From: Mauremys mutica
Lineage: Eukaryota > Chordata > Testudines > Geoemydidae
Length of the DNA stretch: 64,000 nucleotides
NCBI RefSeq assembly: GCF_020497125.1
Contig: NC_059079.1
Span: 46,511,114 to 46,575,113, forward strand
Direction: 5' to 3'
Made by a program: the position numbers and the translations under genes
In this document: one piece after another, positions 21,164-32,550 of the stretch
Layout of the letters: every line of letters starts with the position of its first letter
Position numbering within the stretch: position 1 is the first letter of the stretch
The notes under the pieces: model-generated
Seen by the model: the letters and a program-made list of their open reading frames with translations, nothing else
Databases searched by the model: none
What the model was told of the DNA's origin: nothing

Positions 21164-22574
21164 CAGGAATAAGTGAAAGGAAAACTACCAAAGAGAATTT
21201 TAAGAGAGGTTATACTTCCAGTCTTGTTCCCACCGAGAAAAATAAACCCCGTGTCTTAATTAAATATTTGATTCTACAGTGTTTGATAACTAATTTAGAA
21301 ACATAACCCCCTCAGCTCAAGCCCATTATCTCAGCCATTGTATTTCTCCTTTTAGCAAGCAGTTTTAGGAAGATACATTAGATTTTTTTCTTCACCCTCC
21401 GGGTGTTGGACAAAAGACGTCTCACTGTGAAACCCATTACTGCTATAGATGTAATTGATTCTTCTAACAAAGGAACTTAATAGGAGCCACAACTGTTAAA
21501 ATAGAGTTGTGAAGAAATCCATTGTTAATTTAAATAGTAGTATTTGGAAGGTGTAGTTAACTGAACATAGATACATATCTATAATTAGCCAGGCTGACAT
21601 ATTATGACTTCTATTGTGAATAAAGTGTGGATGGGAGGGAAGAGGAAGAGGTTGTATCTGACTTAAGGGATAAAACCTAGTTTGTCTACATGTGATTACT
21701 ATTAGCCAATCAGTTAACAAGCAGACAATGGAAAGACCACAATTCACTAGCTAAAATATATGACATGCTAAATTGCCAACTATGCTCAATATATTGGTTG
21801 AGGACCCAACCCAGCACTGAATTAATATAATTCTTACTGTGAGCAAGGATTGCAAGATAAAGTCCTTCCACTTTTATTTATTGAGAGAATCCAGGTCTCT
21901 ATAGAGACCAATTAAAGCTGAGAGTACTTTAGTAAGATATATTTATTACCACTTATGCTAATTCATTATTGCCTCAAAGTCAAAGAGGTTAAAAAAAAGA
22001 AAAAGAAATTGCAAACTGTCTGCATTTGGCACCATGATTTCAATGATATTTAGGACCAATCCAGGCCAGTGTTAAAAGATTAAAATTAAGTTGATTTTCC
22101 ATGCTCTGTCAATACAGCTTTCCAGGGTTTGATGATGACAGCTTGAAGCTGCCTGGAATGAGAGAGATTAGTTTGTTTTAATATCCCCAAAGTTTTAACT
22201 AATTCCACATTTTATTTTCACAGGATTATACAGAGTAATACCCTGATCTCACATGCAAACATACATATTTAAGTATAAGCAGCAGGTGCTAGGCACTTGC
22301 AGCCCTAGACAGGGTATTTCTGGTATGTTAGGTCCATGGCTCTGCCCCCCGAGATTCCAGACAACACAGCCTCTCCCTTTTTAAAATGTACATCTAGTTC
22401 TGCTACCTTACGTTTTGCCACTTCCTTCAGCACCAATTAAAATGTAACATTCCCTGAGCAGAGCTGTGAAGAGGAAATATGCACACCTTCTTCTCCTCCA
22501 AAACATAAGTGACTAGGAAGAGAGGGTTTAGCATCTTCTGGTCAAATCCTGCTTATTTTCCTTACAAGGGAAAG
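21164..22574. other. noncoding, no recognised feature
   Basis: AT-rich, no gene or named repeat seen. Confidence 0.45.
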
Positions 22575-22800
22575 GATAGTTAAGAAAGTGGATTGAAACT
22601 GTGGATGTCTAAGTTCTATTTCCAGCTCTATCTGACTTCCTATGCAACCTCTGGTAGTAATCTTCCTGTGCCTCAGTTCCCCCTCATGTGTAACATGGAG
22701 ACAATGCTTTTGTTATCTGTCTTGTCTATTTAAATTGTAGTCTCTGAGGCAAGGGAGACTTCTTACTATATGCATGTACAGCACCTACCACAATGGGGCC
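22575..22800 (+). mobile_element. CORE-SINE/MIR-like copy
   Basis: Contains TTCCAGCTCTATCTGACTTC, TGCCTCAGTTCCCC, then GTACAGCACCTACCACAATG and GGGGCCCCAATCTTG. This is the CORE and 3' tail order of the turtle CORE-SINE type. Confidence 0.65.
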
Positions 22801-23552
22801 CCAATCTTGTTTCTGGCTTCAAGACACCACCATACTGTCAACAAGTATATATACAGCAGCTTTCAGGATCCAGGCCTAATTCTATGTCTGAGTTCCCTTG
22901 CTTGTAAAAGGAGACTGTAGTGTATAAGATTTGGGTAATATCTCTAACTACTTTGGAACCCTCTACGGAGCATCCCAGTCTTCTGCTGCAGAAGCCATCA
23001 GAACACCAACATAGCACAGTACCTAGCACAATAGGCATCAGCACCTTGACACTCACCACCCAAGGAAAATCCATTCAGACCAAGTGACCAACAAGAAAGT
23101 CCTCCAGAGGCCTAGAAGAGCCGGGAGAAAATACTGACCAATCAGGAACCAGCAGACCAGCTAAGAAGGCTTGCCTATTTTTGCTCAGGGGCAGAGCTAG
23201 GTGACAGTAGGAGGAGATCCTCATGGTTAACACAGAACTCTGGCCCAGGTCAAGGACTTACCCTTAGTACTTGCATATGAAGGTCATGCCCCACCCACAC
23301 ACACCTATTCGTTTAAAGGCACAGACAGCCAAATCTCGAGCTTCTATTTTGTTACTTGATTGTTTGGAGACTGATGTCAAATTTATAATACTGTCCCAAA
23401 CCTTGCCAACTAAAGCAGGAAACTCCTACACTACCACACATGACCCTGAAGGGGTTCCTACAAAGCAGCCCCACCTGCCACAGCCCCCAATCTTGGTTGA
23501 GGCATTTAGACATTTCCATAATACAAAATGATTAACCCCCTGGACTATTTGA
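22801..23552. other. noncoding, no recognised feature
   Basis: No supported gene. Short frames only. Confidence 0.45.
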
Positions 23553-24520
23553 GTGTAACCCTTCTGCCCCTCTGAATTGGCAGCAACAAGGGCCGGGTTC
23601 AGTATCCAGGGGTTCTGTTTCAATAACACAATGCAAAACCGGCTCGAGCCCCCACCCAGTGACCTGGGACAATTACATACCACCCCCCCGGGTGTCTCTA
23701 GGAGGCAATACTTCCCCACTCGCAAGCACGGAGTCCGAGTGTAGCAAAATCCTTTTAATAAAGGAGGGAAACAATGCGGCATCGCCATTGGAGAAACACC
23801 ACAAACCAGATTATAACACAAACCATAAGCAAAATAAAAACAATCCACCTCCAAGTATGTTTGGCAATGTCCTTTCCCCCTTAGGGTCTTAAGTCCAATC
23901 ACCCCAAAGTCCAACAACCCAAAAGTCTCTGTCTTTGGTCAGTGCCACCCCAGAGTTCAACAGTTTATCTGCAGAGTTTTACCCCCCCAGCCTGGGTGGA
24001 AATGTGGGGGGGGGCGCACACAGAGTTTTAAGGGGCACCTTATGTGGGCCGGGGCCAGCTGCTCTGCCTCTCCGTGGAGTTCTGCTGCAGCCTTCACCAC
24101 GACAGGCTCCACTCCTCCAGCCGACCTGTGAACCGCTTCAGCCATCCCCACAAACCGCTCCACTCCGCTCACTGTTCCATGGGCTGCTCCAACATGCTGC
24201 AAACTGCTCCGCTCTGCCAGCCGCTTAGCGATAGATCTTCAGGCTCCCCCACTAGTTAACACAGCACTCAGTGATCTCAGCTCAGTAAGCTTAGCTCTTT
24301 TAGTGATTTCAGCTCTTAGTGATTTCAGCTTGTAGTAGGGGAGCCCCAGTGCTGGTGCACCATTGGCCCAACGTGAATTCAGGTCAGCAGCCTCTAGATG
24401 GACTCCTAAAGGATTCAAAATTAGCTCTGCTCTTCAACAGGGGAGAGAGGAGGGAGTGCAATTGGTATTCCAGGCCCTCAAAAGGGGCCCATACCATCAG
24501 GTACACACACCAGTCCCCAA
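23553..24520 (-). mobile_element. probable LTR
   Basis: The plus strand starts TGTAACCC, so on the minus strand it would end GGGTTACA. In that orientation an ATTAAA signal (complement of 23753-23758) is followed by ACTCGGACTCCGTGCTTGCG-like sequence, as in R-U5. The interior is GC-rich at 23990-24250. No matching partner LTR or duplication was found, and the right end is approximate. I recall similar sequence from turtle genomes. Confidence 0.45.
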
Positions 24521-24857
24521 CCTCTCTCAATTCACTGTGTTTTGGCACCCATGTCCCTTGTCTAGCAAGTGCTACTTAATGGATAGTGAGACATCTCTGT
24601 CCTAACGCAGTCTCATAGCTCCTCATTCACATAATCAGGGTGACAATACTTTATTCCTCCTGCCCCAATAACAAAGAAATTGGGGATTCCAGAGCTGTCA
24701 AAAGAACCATCCCAGGCTGCCGTGTGCTATCCTAGGTGGAATGGGTGTGCCAATGCAAATACCTGAAATTCCTTTCCACACTCCCGATACTTCACCACCA
24801 GATGTCAGGGTAGAGCTCATCCTGACTCTGCTTACATCAGTATGGAGAGAAAAAAGG
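24521..24857. other. noncoding, unresolved
   Basis: May be the rest of the LTR or upstream CR1 sequence. Nothing specific was recognised. Confidence 0.35.
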
Positions 24858-25018
24858 GAGACCAGAAGCTGGGATTGGGTGACAGGGTATGGATCACTTG
24901 ATGATAACATGTCAGTTCATTCCCTTTGGGGCACCTGTCATTGGCCACTGTCAGAGGACAGGATACTGGGCTTGATGGACCTTTGGTCTGACCCAGTGTG
25001 GTTGTTCTTATGATCTTA
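24858..25018 (+). mobile_element. CR1 LINE 3' end
   Basis: Shows GGATACTGGGCTTGATGGAC, CTTTGGTCTGACCCAGT and a terminal TTCTTATGATCTTATT. This is the 3' end of turtle CR1 with its short direct-repeat tail. Confidence 0.8.
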
Positions 25019-25456
25019 TTAGACCTGGGAAAATCTTTGAACCATTCTCCCTCCCCCCGACCCCGCATCCTCTGTGAAAAATGCAAAACCCCCAAAACAT
25101 TGTGAATGTGTGTCATTTCTGGCAAATTGTCTCCATCAAGACATTAGAAATTGACTCTCAATTTTTTTTACATATTTTAAAGGAAATGTTTTGAATTTCA
25201 CTTCAAAATGACTTTACCTTTTTTAAAAAAAATTGAATTTCATTTCATTTTTAAAATGCTCAAAACATTTAATTTGTCCCAAAATGTTTTTTAAAATCTT
25301 TTCAATTTTCCAAGAATTTCAACAATTGTTTTGGGGTCCAACAAAAAACAAACAAACAAACAAAAACACCCCCACCTTTTTTTCTTCTGATTTTTTCAAA
25401 GTTGCCAGTGACCGGAAAAAAAAAACCCTCAAACCCAATTATCTACACAGCTCTAG
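25019..25456. repeat. AT-rich TA-flanked repeat, copy 1
   Basis: Begins TAGACCTGGGAAAA and ends ACACAGCTCTA. Inverted, the right end reads TAGAGCTGTGT. The interior is runs of TTTTGAAA, TTTCATTTT and similar. It abuts the CR1 tail. It probably belongs to a MITE-like family with TA target sites. Confidence 0.5.
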
Positions 25457-26290
25457 GCTTTATCATGCTCCTGCTGAAGTTAGAGAATTTTAGTATTAGT
25501 ATCTTAAGGGAAAGTGGGATGTGACCCTTAACTCTGGAGCTTTCCTATTATTAGGTTAAGAGAGACAAATTTCAGTCAAATAAAATTAAACAATACCTGT
25601 GACAGAACAATAGATTGCTTGGCGTTTAAGAACAGTACTGTATTCTAACTTTCAGTTTGAGATCATACAATTATCTGGTAATATTTTAGAAAGTGTTATT
25701 AATATATATATATTACACATCTTTCAAGTACTTTCATGTATTAAACCATACGTTATAAATTATGCCTTCATAAACAAGACAAGAAAATAGAGTGCTTAAC
25801 TTCATCCAGATACATTTCTAGAGAAATCTCCCAAGCCTAGTCAAGCAGTTTTCTTTTTATCACTCAATATGAGAAAAGAAAATACATTTTCCTGTTTGTG
25901 TCTGATATCTGAGCTCATGGTGGTGATCAGATCCCACAGTGATGGGCATGGTATAAGAATGTGGATGAATAGATGGAAAAAGAGAGAAGGCACAATCTTT
26001 GCTTATAAAATTCTAATATGTATAGTTGTTTTCTTTTGGGGGGGGAGTGGGGGAAGGAGTTTGAGATCCAGCTTCATTGTATGAAGAATGAAGCATTGAT
26101 ACAATTAAAGTGGAGCTCAAATCTATTTTTCAAGCCCAATTATAGTCTCCCAAATCCTAAAAAAGGAAACATCTGTTGGAGCCATGAATCGCTTCTTGCT
26201 GGCTGAGAGCAGCAGGAGAGCTTGCACTTAATCATCTGTACTTTTACAAGCAATCACTTCAGCCAATGTGAATGACTAAAGAGCTTTTCA
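25457..26290. other. noncoding, no recognised feature
   Basis: AT-rich. Contains a short (TA)n near 25704-25712. Confidence 0.45.
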
Positions 26291-26642
26291 GAATGGACCC
26301 GGCCGAGGGGTCCGGTTCGCTGTATCTACAAGCTCTGTTTTAGACCCTGTTCCTGTCATCGAATAAACCTCTGTGTTACTGGCTGGCTGAGAGTCACGTC
26401 TGACTGCAAAGTGGGGGTGCAGGACCCTGTGGCTTCCCCAGGACCCCGCCGGGGCGGACTCGCTGTGGGAAGCACACGGAGGGGCAGAGGATGCTGAATG
26501 CTCCAAGGAGAGACCCAGGAGGTGAAGACGTGTGAGCTTCTTGCCCTGAAAAAGTCTGCTCCAAGGGAGAGGAGGCTCCTCAAAGTCCTGACTGGCTTTG
26601 TGAGGAGCAGTTCCAGAGCAGCGCCCAGGGACTACGTGACAC
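26291..26642 (+). mobile_element. 3' half of LTR family B
   Basis: Carries GACCC..CCGAGGGGTCC, AATAAACCTCTGTGTTACTG, GGCTGGCTGAGAGTCACGTC and ends GGGACTACGTGACA. The same segments occur in reverse at 27365-27700. The AATAAA and downstream part correspond to R-U5. The U3 half is missing. Confidence 0.65.
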
Positions 26643-27040
26643 CCGGTACCCACCATAGGGGAGGCGAGTGGGCTTTCTGGACCTGAGAGAGTCCGTAGAA
26701 GCATGTGCAGTGACTGTGGTGCAGAGTGAGTGTGCTGCGGGGGGAGAGGAGGGGTCCCTCCCCTGGAGCTTGCTGCTGCCGGTAATGGGGGTGGGGAGGG
26801 AGTTCTCTCTAGCCCTAGCCCTGGGGCAGCCTGTCTGCATCCCAAGTTCCTTATCCCCAGCCCTGCCCCACCCCAGAGCCTGCGCCCCCAACCCTGAGCA
26901 CCCTGCTGCACTGTGAACCCCTCAGCCCCACCCCAGAGCCCTCACCTGAGGGGAAAAACGTGCAACTTAAATTTGGTGGTCAGTTTGGAGTATCATTGTG
27001 TTTAGCACAATACTTGATTATTTTACACCCTTTAAAATAT
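26643..27040. other. GC-rich spacer between LTR pieces
   Basis: Contains CCCCACCCCAGAGCC twice and G/C-rich runs. A 207-codon minus frame across 26288-26911 is compositional. It could be internal sequence of an LTR element, but no domain is seen. Confidence 0.4.
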
Positions 27041-27045
27041 ACAGG

Positions 27046-27340
27046 TGTTACAAAGTGGGAATGTTCTTAATGTTTTCTCTGAATACTGTGTGGGTGCCTC
27101 AGTTTCCCCTATGCATTTCTCAAGGATCTAGATGGTGGGATAAGGGTGTGTGATTGTTGTAGAGCCCTAAAGGGCCAGTGTGATGCCGTCTGCACAGAGA
27201 ATGGCCGAAACCCTGACTCCGGGCAACTGATGGCCTGGGCCGCTCTCCTGCAAGCTGCCAACTGAAGGTGTTGGAGAACAAAGATCAGGTGGCCTCCTAA
27301 TTCCTGGAAAAGAGACAAAGGCCAGAGGAGAGAGTGTCAG
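27046..27340 (+). mobile_element. LTR family B, plus-oriented arm of an inverted pair
   Basis: Starts TGTTACAAAGTGGGAATG and runs through GTGCCTCAGTTTCCCC to AGAGAGTGTCAG (U3). It is preceded by ACAGG (27041-27045). It is the mirror of the right arm, which starts TGTGATGAAGTGAGAATG on the minus strand. Confidence 0.7.
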
Positions 27341-27364
27341 TGCCTGTGCAGACTTCCGGGAAGC

Positions 27365-27931
27365 ACATGGTGTGGAAGGGGATGCTGGGATGCTTTGGAA
27401 CTACTCCATACAAAGCCAGTCAGGACTCTGGGGGAGCCTCCTCTCTCTGAGCGTACTGTCTCCAGGGCAAGAAGCTTACACCTTCCAGGGTCTGACCTCG
27501 GAGTATTCAGCATGCCCTTCCACACCATGCGCTTTCCGCAGCGAGTGTGCCCAGGCAGGTCCTGGGGCAACCAGAGGTCCCTGCACCCCAACTCTGCAGT
27601 CAGACGTGACTCTCAGCCAGCCGGTAAAACAGAAGGCTTATTAGAAGACAGGCTCACAGTCTAAAACAGAGCTTGTAGGTATAGAAAACAGGACCCCTCA
27701 GTCAGGTCCATCTTGGAGGGTGGGGAGCCTCGACCCAAGTTCTGGGCCTCTCCCCATTTCCCCAGCCAGCTCCAAACTGACACTCCCTCCTCTAGCCTTT
27801 GTGTCTCTTCCGGACAAGGAGGCCACCTGATCTCTTTGTCCCCAACACCTTCAGTTGGCACCTTGCAGGGGAAACTGAGGCACACACACAGTATTCAGAG
27901 AAAACATTAAGAACATTCTCACTTCATCACA
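27365..27931 (-). mobile_element. LTR family B, minus-oriented arm of an inverted pair
   Basis: Nearly full LTR in reverse: U3 start at 27931, CTAATAAGCC signal region near 27640, GGCTGGCTGAGAGTCACG near 27610, and an end with GACTGGCTTTGTATGGAG near 27410. It is followed by ACAGG (27932-27936), the same five bases as before the left arm. Confidence 0.7.
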
Positions 27932-28196
27932 ACAGGTGCAACAAAATTTAATACCGTATATTGAAGCAGGCAAGTGCTGCTTCTGACTTTCCACTTTTAA
28001 TTGACCCTTGTAATCTTGTGGAGCCAACGCGTTGTAGCTTCATTTTATATCAGCTTACAGGGCGAGAGCGGGGGCGGGGGGACCACCATTTGGGGCATCA
28101 CCAAAAATTATACAACCCTGCCGCCTATGTTATTGAATAGTTTATATACATACTGACTGGGAAGAGTCATCTCAAAAAAATAGTGTGGTAAAATAG

Positions 28197-28646
28197 AGTT
28201 TAGAATTGGGCAAATCTTTCAGCAAAGCCTTAATTTCTTTTAACCCTTCCCCCAGAAATGCAGATTTGGGTCCACTAAAACATCTTTGCAAATGTATGTT
28301 ACATTTGCTAAATTGTTTCATTTTAAAAAAGGAAATATTTTGCTTTGTCAATTTTGAAACAAAAAAAGTGTTTTTATTTTTTTTCCAATTTGAAATGGAC
28401 TTTTCAGTTTGTTACTTCAATTTTATTAGAAAAGTATCTAAAAAGTTTGAAAATAAAACAATATTTTGCATCAGGTCAAATTAAACAATTTGAAAAAAAA
28501 CCTTTCTGTTTGCAAGAAAAATTCAAACATTGTTCATTTCAGGTTGACCCAAAATGCCGCCCCCCTTCTTCCCTCCCTCCCTCCCCCCCGCAAATCAGAA
28601 CACCCAGTGACACAAACAAAAACAGTTCTTTGCACAGGTCTACTTA
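28197..28646. repeat. AT-rich TA-flanked repeat, copy 2
   Basis: Begins TAGAATTGGGCAAA. Its right end inverted reads TAGACCTGTGCAAAG. The interior is AT-rich with TTTGAAA-type runs and a CCCTCCCTCCC block that echoes the pyrimidine block of copy 1. Confidence 0.55.
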
Positions 28647-28919
28647 GTACGTCAAAAGGAGAGAATCACACTGCATTTCCAAGGCAACCCCTACAATTGC
28701 ATTAGAAACTGTTCATGCATTTTCAGTGATATTAGGTGAATCATGGACTACATACCCCTTTGTCACTCATAAGTAATTTTCCTGGTCAAAAATAAAATTG
28801 TTACCAGTTACTTCTCCTATCTATAATCCCCTGCCTTACATTCCATGGCTTTATCAAAATATCAGTATCCAGCATCAGTTTGCACTGAAAGGTGGAAAGA
28901 GGACTGGTTCTGATCATAG

Positions 28920-29398
28920 CAGGGCTGTCCCTGGCAATTCTGGGTGTGGGGGGGTGAGGGGCCCCAGGCCTCTGCAGGGGAAGAGCGGGGGGGGCTGTTC
29001 CCAGATCTCTGCAGGGTGGGGGGGACAGGCCCCAGGCCTCCGTAGGGGGGACCAGGGAGGCGGGCCCCAGTCTTCCATGGGGGGGGAGGGGGCAGGGCTG
29101 GCTTGGGTGGCAGCGGGGAACCACCTCCCAGCACTCACCGGCGGCACAGCTGAGGCCGGGTCTGCACTTCCCGCCGCCAGTAAGTGCAGGCCCGGCCATG
29201 CTGCCAAGCTCAGGGGAGTGGGCGGGGCTGGGTCAGAGCAGGGGTAGGAAGAGGTGGGGCAGGGGCGGAGCAGGGTGGGGGCCCTGGGGAAGAGCTGGAG
29301 CAGGGACTGGAGCAGCACACAGCTGCGCAGGAGACCAGGAAATTTGGGGCAGTGCCCTACGCAGCTGCGTACTTTGCGTATGGGTAAGGACGGCCCTG
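28920..29398. mobile_element. hAT element, non-autonomous, 479 bp
   Basis: Ends CAGGGCTGTCC and, reversed, CAGGGCCGTCC. The 8-base duplication GATCATAG is perfect at 28912-28919 and 29399-29406. The interior is G-rich. The 149-, 180- and 132-codon frames through it are compositional and no transposase is present. Confidence 0.85.
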
Positions 29399-29604
29399 GA
29401 TCATAGCCAAGGGAATCACCATAGCTGCTCCAATAGATGCTTGAGCCAGACAGCACAGAATCAAGGAGCTAGTCTCCCTTTAACTTGTTCATCCATTACT
29501 TTAAGACTAGCAAGGAAAGATAGGCAATGTTTTCCATGACAAGCTTTTCCAAAATATATCACATTTAGTATTTGCAAGCTGTTTATTCTTCCTCGCCCTA
29601 AGAT

Positions 29605-29745
29605 TGGAGTTTCAGATCAACTAATTGTAGTAAAACCCTGAAGTCCTTACACAGCTTTCGCCTGACAAAACTCTCATGAAGTTGATTGGAGTTTTGCCAT
29701 AGTAAAAACTGAGTGAGGAGATTTGTATAGGGGTCTCATTACATT
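29605..29745. repeat. sauropsid fold-back repeat
   Basis: GACAAAACTCTCATGAAG and TTGGAGTTTTGCCATAG form the centre of the familiar ..AAAACTCCCATTGACTTCAATGGGAGTTTT.. type palindrome, here diverged. Confidence 0.5.
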
Positions 29746-29991
29746 TAGCCCAAGATAATATCTGCTGCTAAATGGAAACGGATACTGAATGACCTCTGTA
29801 TATTCAGATACTGGTAAACAGTAAAACACAGCGTTCAGGCAAATAACTGGTAACTAGGACTGGACAGAAAACAAAACAATAAAAAAAATCAAGGTTTCAA
29901 CATCTGCGATTTTTTTCATGTTGGAAGAGAAGAGTGTGTGTATGTGCATGCACACATTAAGACACACAGAAAAAGACCTCTCCACTTCTCA

Positions 29992-30110
29992 GAATAGCCA
30001 ATAGCCCAGTGGTTAGGGCATTCCAATTCAGACAGAGCAGGGACTTAAAACTGGGTCTCCCACATTGTAGGCAAATGCGCTAATCACTTGGCTATTTTGT
30101 GGTGGGGAGG
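29992..30110. repeat. palindromic tRNA-like repeat, copy 1
   Basis: AATAGCCCAGTGGTTAGGGCA resembles a tRNA 5' half with an A box. It is followed in reverse by CTGGGTCTCCCACATTG and GCGCTAATCACTTGGCTATT, a tRNA-like unit on the other strand. See 47400-47660. Confidence 0.55.
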
Positions 30111-30724
30111 CAGTCCCTCACATATTCTGGACCCAAGGAAAGTTTGATCAAGTCAGATCCACTTCCACCCCCCCTCCCCACTCCTCCAAAAAAATTGTTG
30201 CTCAATCAGCATTTTCCAACAAAAAGGTTATTTAATCAAAATTTCTACTGGCAACCCATGGGGTATTTTTGTTTTTTAAATAACAAGTCTGAAAACAAGT
30301 GAAACTAGTGTCACACAGGAAGACACAAAGGTCATATTTAAACTAAGAAATATTTCTTCACTTCATGTCTCTGAGGAACAGAAACTCACCATGGAGTTAA
30401 ATGTTTCAGACCAGCTGAGAATCTAGCACACTGTTTCTAAATTGAGTACTACAGAATTGCAGAGTACTTATATGCTGTATCATCTATTAACACTACCTAC
30501 TCTTCTTGATTTTTAAAAAGATTTTCTGTTAATTTTAGCCTGTTAGGGATTTTAGATGCATTTTTTTCATTAAGATGCAGGGTATTTTAAGCTCTAGTAT
30601 TTGACATCTTTTTCTCTACTGACTGGATTTTTTCCTTCTTTCTTCCAGCCTGGTATGCAAAACACTTATTTATGGCTTCCCCTTCTCCCTATCACTTTGT
30701 GTTTAATCTAATGTATATTACAGA

Positions 30725-30960
30725 AGCACCTTGAGTCTCCAGTTGAGATGGAGGACCCACATTGCAGTACAAAATGCCTAGTAAGACACAGTTCCTGCCT
30801 CCAAAGAGCTTACAGTCTAAATAGATAAGACAGATAAAAGAAAAAGGCAAAAGGGGAAAAAAATTATTTGCCTAAAGTCAAACAGCAAGTCACTGGCAGA
30901 GCCAGGATTATAATCCAAGTGTCCTATTTTGTGGACTATACTGCCTTCCCAAAGATAATT
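30725..30960 (-). mobile_element. CORE-SINE/MIR-like copy
   Basis: In antisense: CAGTTCCTGCCTCCAAAGAG, CTTACAGTCTAAATAGATAA, then GTCAAACAGCAAGTCACTGG and CAGAGCCAGGATTATAATCC. This is the reversed order of a turtle CORE-SINE, nearly full length. Confidence 0.65.
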
Positions 30961-32419
30961 AGATCACCTTTGTGCTATAATTTTCCTTTATTCTTGCAAT
31001 CTCTGTCACCAAATTCATTTCTAGTTGTTGAAGCAGGCATAACAACATCTTCAAAACAGTCCCTTGGAAATTAGAAAACTATCCTCTTTCAGTGACTCCA
31101 ACTGGTGTCTTGCACAAAGGGCTGTAATATTAGATTGTTAAACCTAATTGAAGGCTTGCTAATTGTGACACCTGTGCAGTATGAATTCCAGTAAATGAAT
31201 CTGTCTCGTGACCCTTGTTTAGAATTTATCACACACTTACTTCTCCCCCTTCCCAGTTTACAATTATATTGCTTGATCCAGAAGCATGGAACTTGTTTCT
31301 CATCTCCCACTGCTTCTACACAAAAGAGTAGAATTCTCATTGACTTCATAATTTCCAACTTCTCTCTCCTTCTAGTCTACAGCGTTTCTTTAAAATTATG
31401 AAGCAGTTAGGTATGTGTGTGTTGCATCAAATGAGTTCTGATGATATAGCTACTTTTCAAAAGTAGGTATAAACACATAATTAGCTCTGCATGGTATTTC
31501 TTTGGCACCCACGAGTAAAATAGGTACTTTGATTGCTATTTACTAGCTTCCAACAAATTATCTTCTATTTTATGCAATTTTTCATTTTTTATTATTTGCT
31601 TGCTTCACTGTATGTTTAGCTGCAAAGTCTGTTTATACCAGAAGTGTTCATGGAGAAGTCACAGAATCCTGAGTCAAGGCTGCCTGATTGCAAGCAAGTC
31701 AACATTGTGACAAGCAAGCAGTTTCTCAAATTCTACATTTTTCTCAGAGCAAGATATATTCATATCATCTATGTTGACAACATTTCTTTTGGACAATGCA
31801 ATGTATAAGAACAAAGATAGAATGGATTAAAAGAAAAAAATATTCAAAGTCTTTTGTGTTTTTGCAGTTGGCTAAGTATTTGTTTTGCATGGGTTATTCC
31901 TTCCAAGTGGTTTCCCCCTCATTTACTCTGTTTCTACATACACTGTTAAATTTTCTTCAGAATGAAAATGGGCTTGCTTCAATGCTTTCCTTTCCTTTTA
32001 TTTCACCCTGCCTTTCAGAGACTGACCTTATTTTGAATGTGAGATATTGCCTTTCAGTTTTGAAGATTTCGTCTTGGAGTTTTACTCATCTGCTCAGGTT
32101 TTAATTCAGTCAGTCAATCTATTTAATTATTTTGAATTATTACATTCCTGCTGTCAGTAAGTACATATCAAATCATACTTAATTTGTTTATATACAATTT
32201 AAATGCCTAAACTACTTCTATATCCTTAGGTTAAGACTGAGGCCCTGTTTCTGCAATCCATAGTCTTTGGGTCAAATTCTGCTTTCACATATGTGTCTCC
32301 TTCTGGCAACTGAGTTACTCTAGAATCAGACATGCATTTGAGAAAAATAATTTCTGGCCCTTTTTGGCCTTTGTCTTCAATTAGAGTTCAGCCAGAGAAC
32401 TATAGCCAAAATTTTTAAA
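30961..32419. other. noncoding, no recognised feature
   Basis: AT-rich DNA. No supported gene. Confidence 0.45.
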
Positions 32420-32550
32420 CCTGTACCATATGGCTAAAGACACAAGACCCAGAATTAGCAAAGACCTTAAGCACGTGAGTAGTTCCACACTCACTTGCTT
32501 AAAGTTACACATACGCTTAAGAGCTTTGCTGGATCCAGGCCTAAGTGGGT
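32420..32550. repeat. sauropsid fold-back repeat
   Basis: CCTTAAGCACGTGAGTAGTTCC and ACTCACTTGCTTAAAGTTACAC with a TGGATCCAGGCCTAAG end are a diverged copy of the GATCCTGCAAACACTTA-ended palindrome common in birds and turtles. A second, related copy lies at 59848-59960. Confidence 0.5.

Noticed and set aside
23426..23917. 163-codon minus-strand frame
   Set aside because: It crosses the start of the probable LTR and resembles no protein I know.
26288..26911. 207-codon minus-strand frame
   Set aside because: It runs across an LTR piece and GC-rich spacer and has no domain.
28798..29456. 149-, 132- and 180-codon frames
   Set aside because: They overlap each other in the G-rich hAT element and have no domain.
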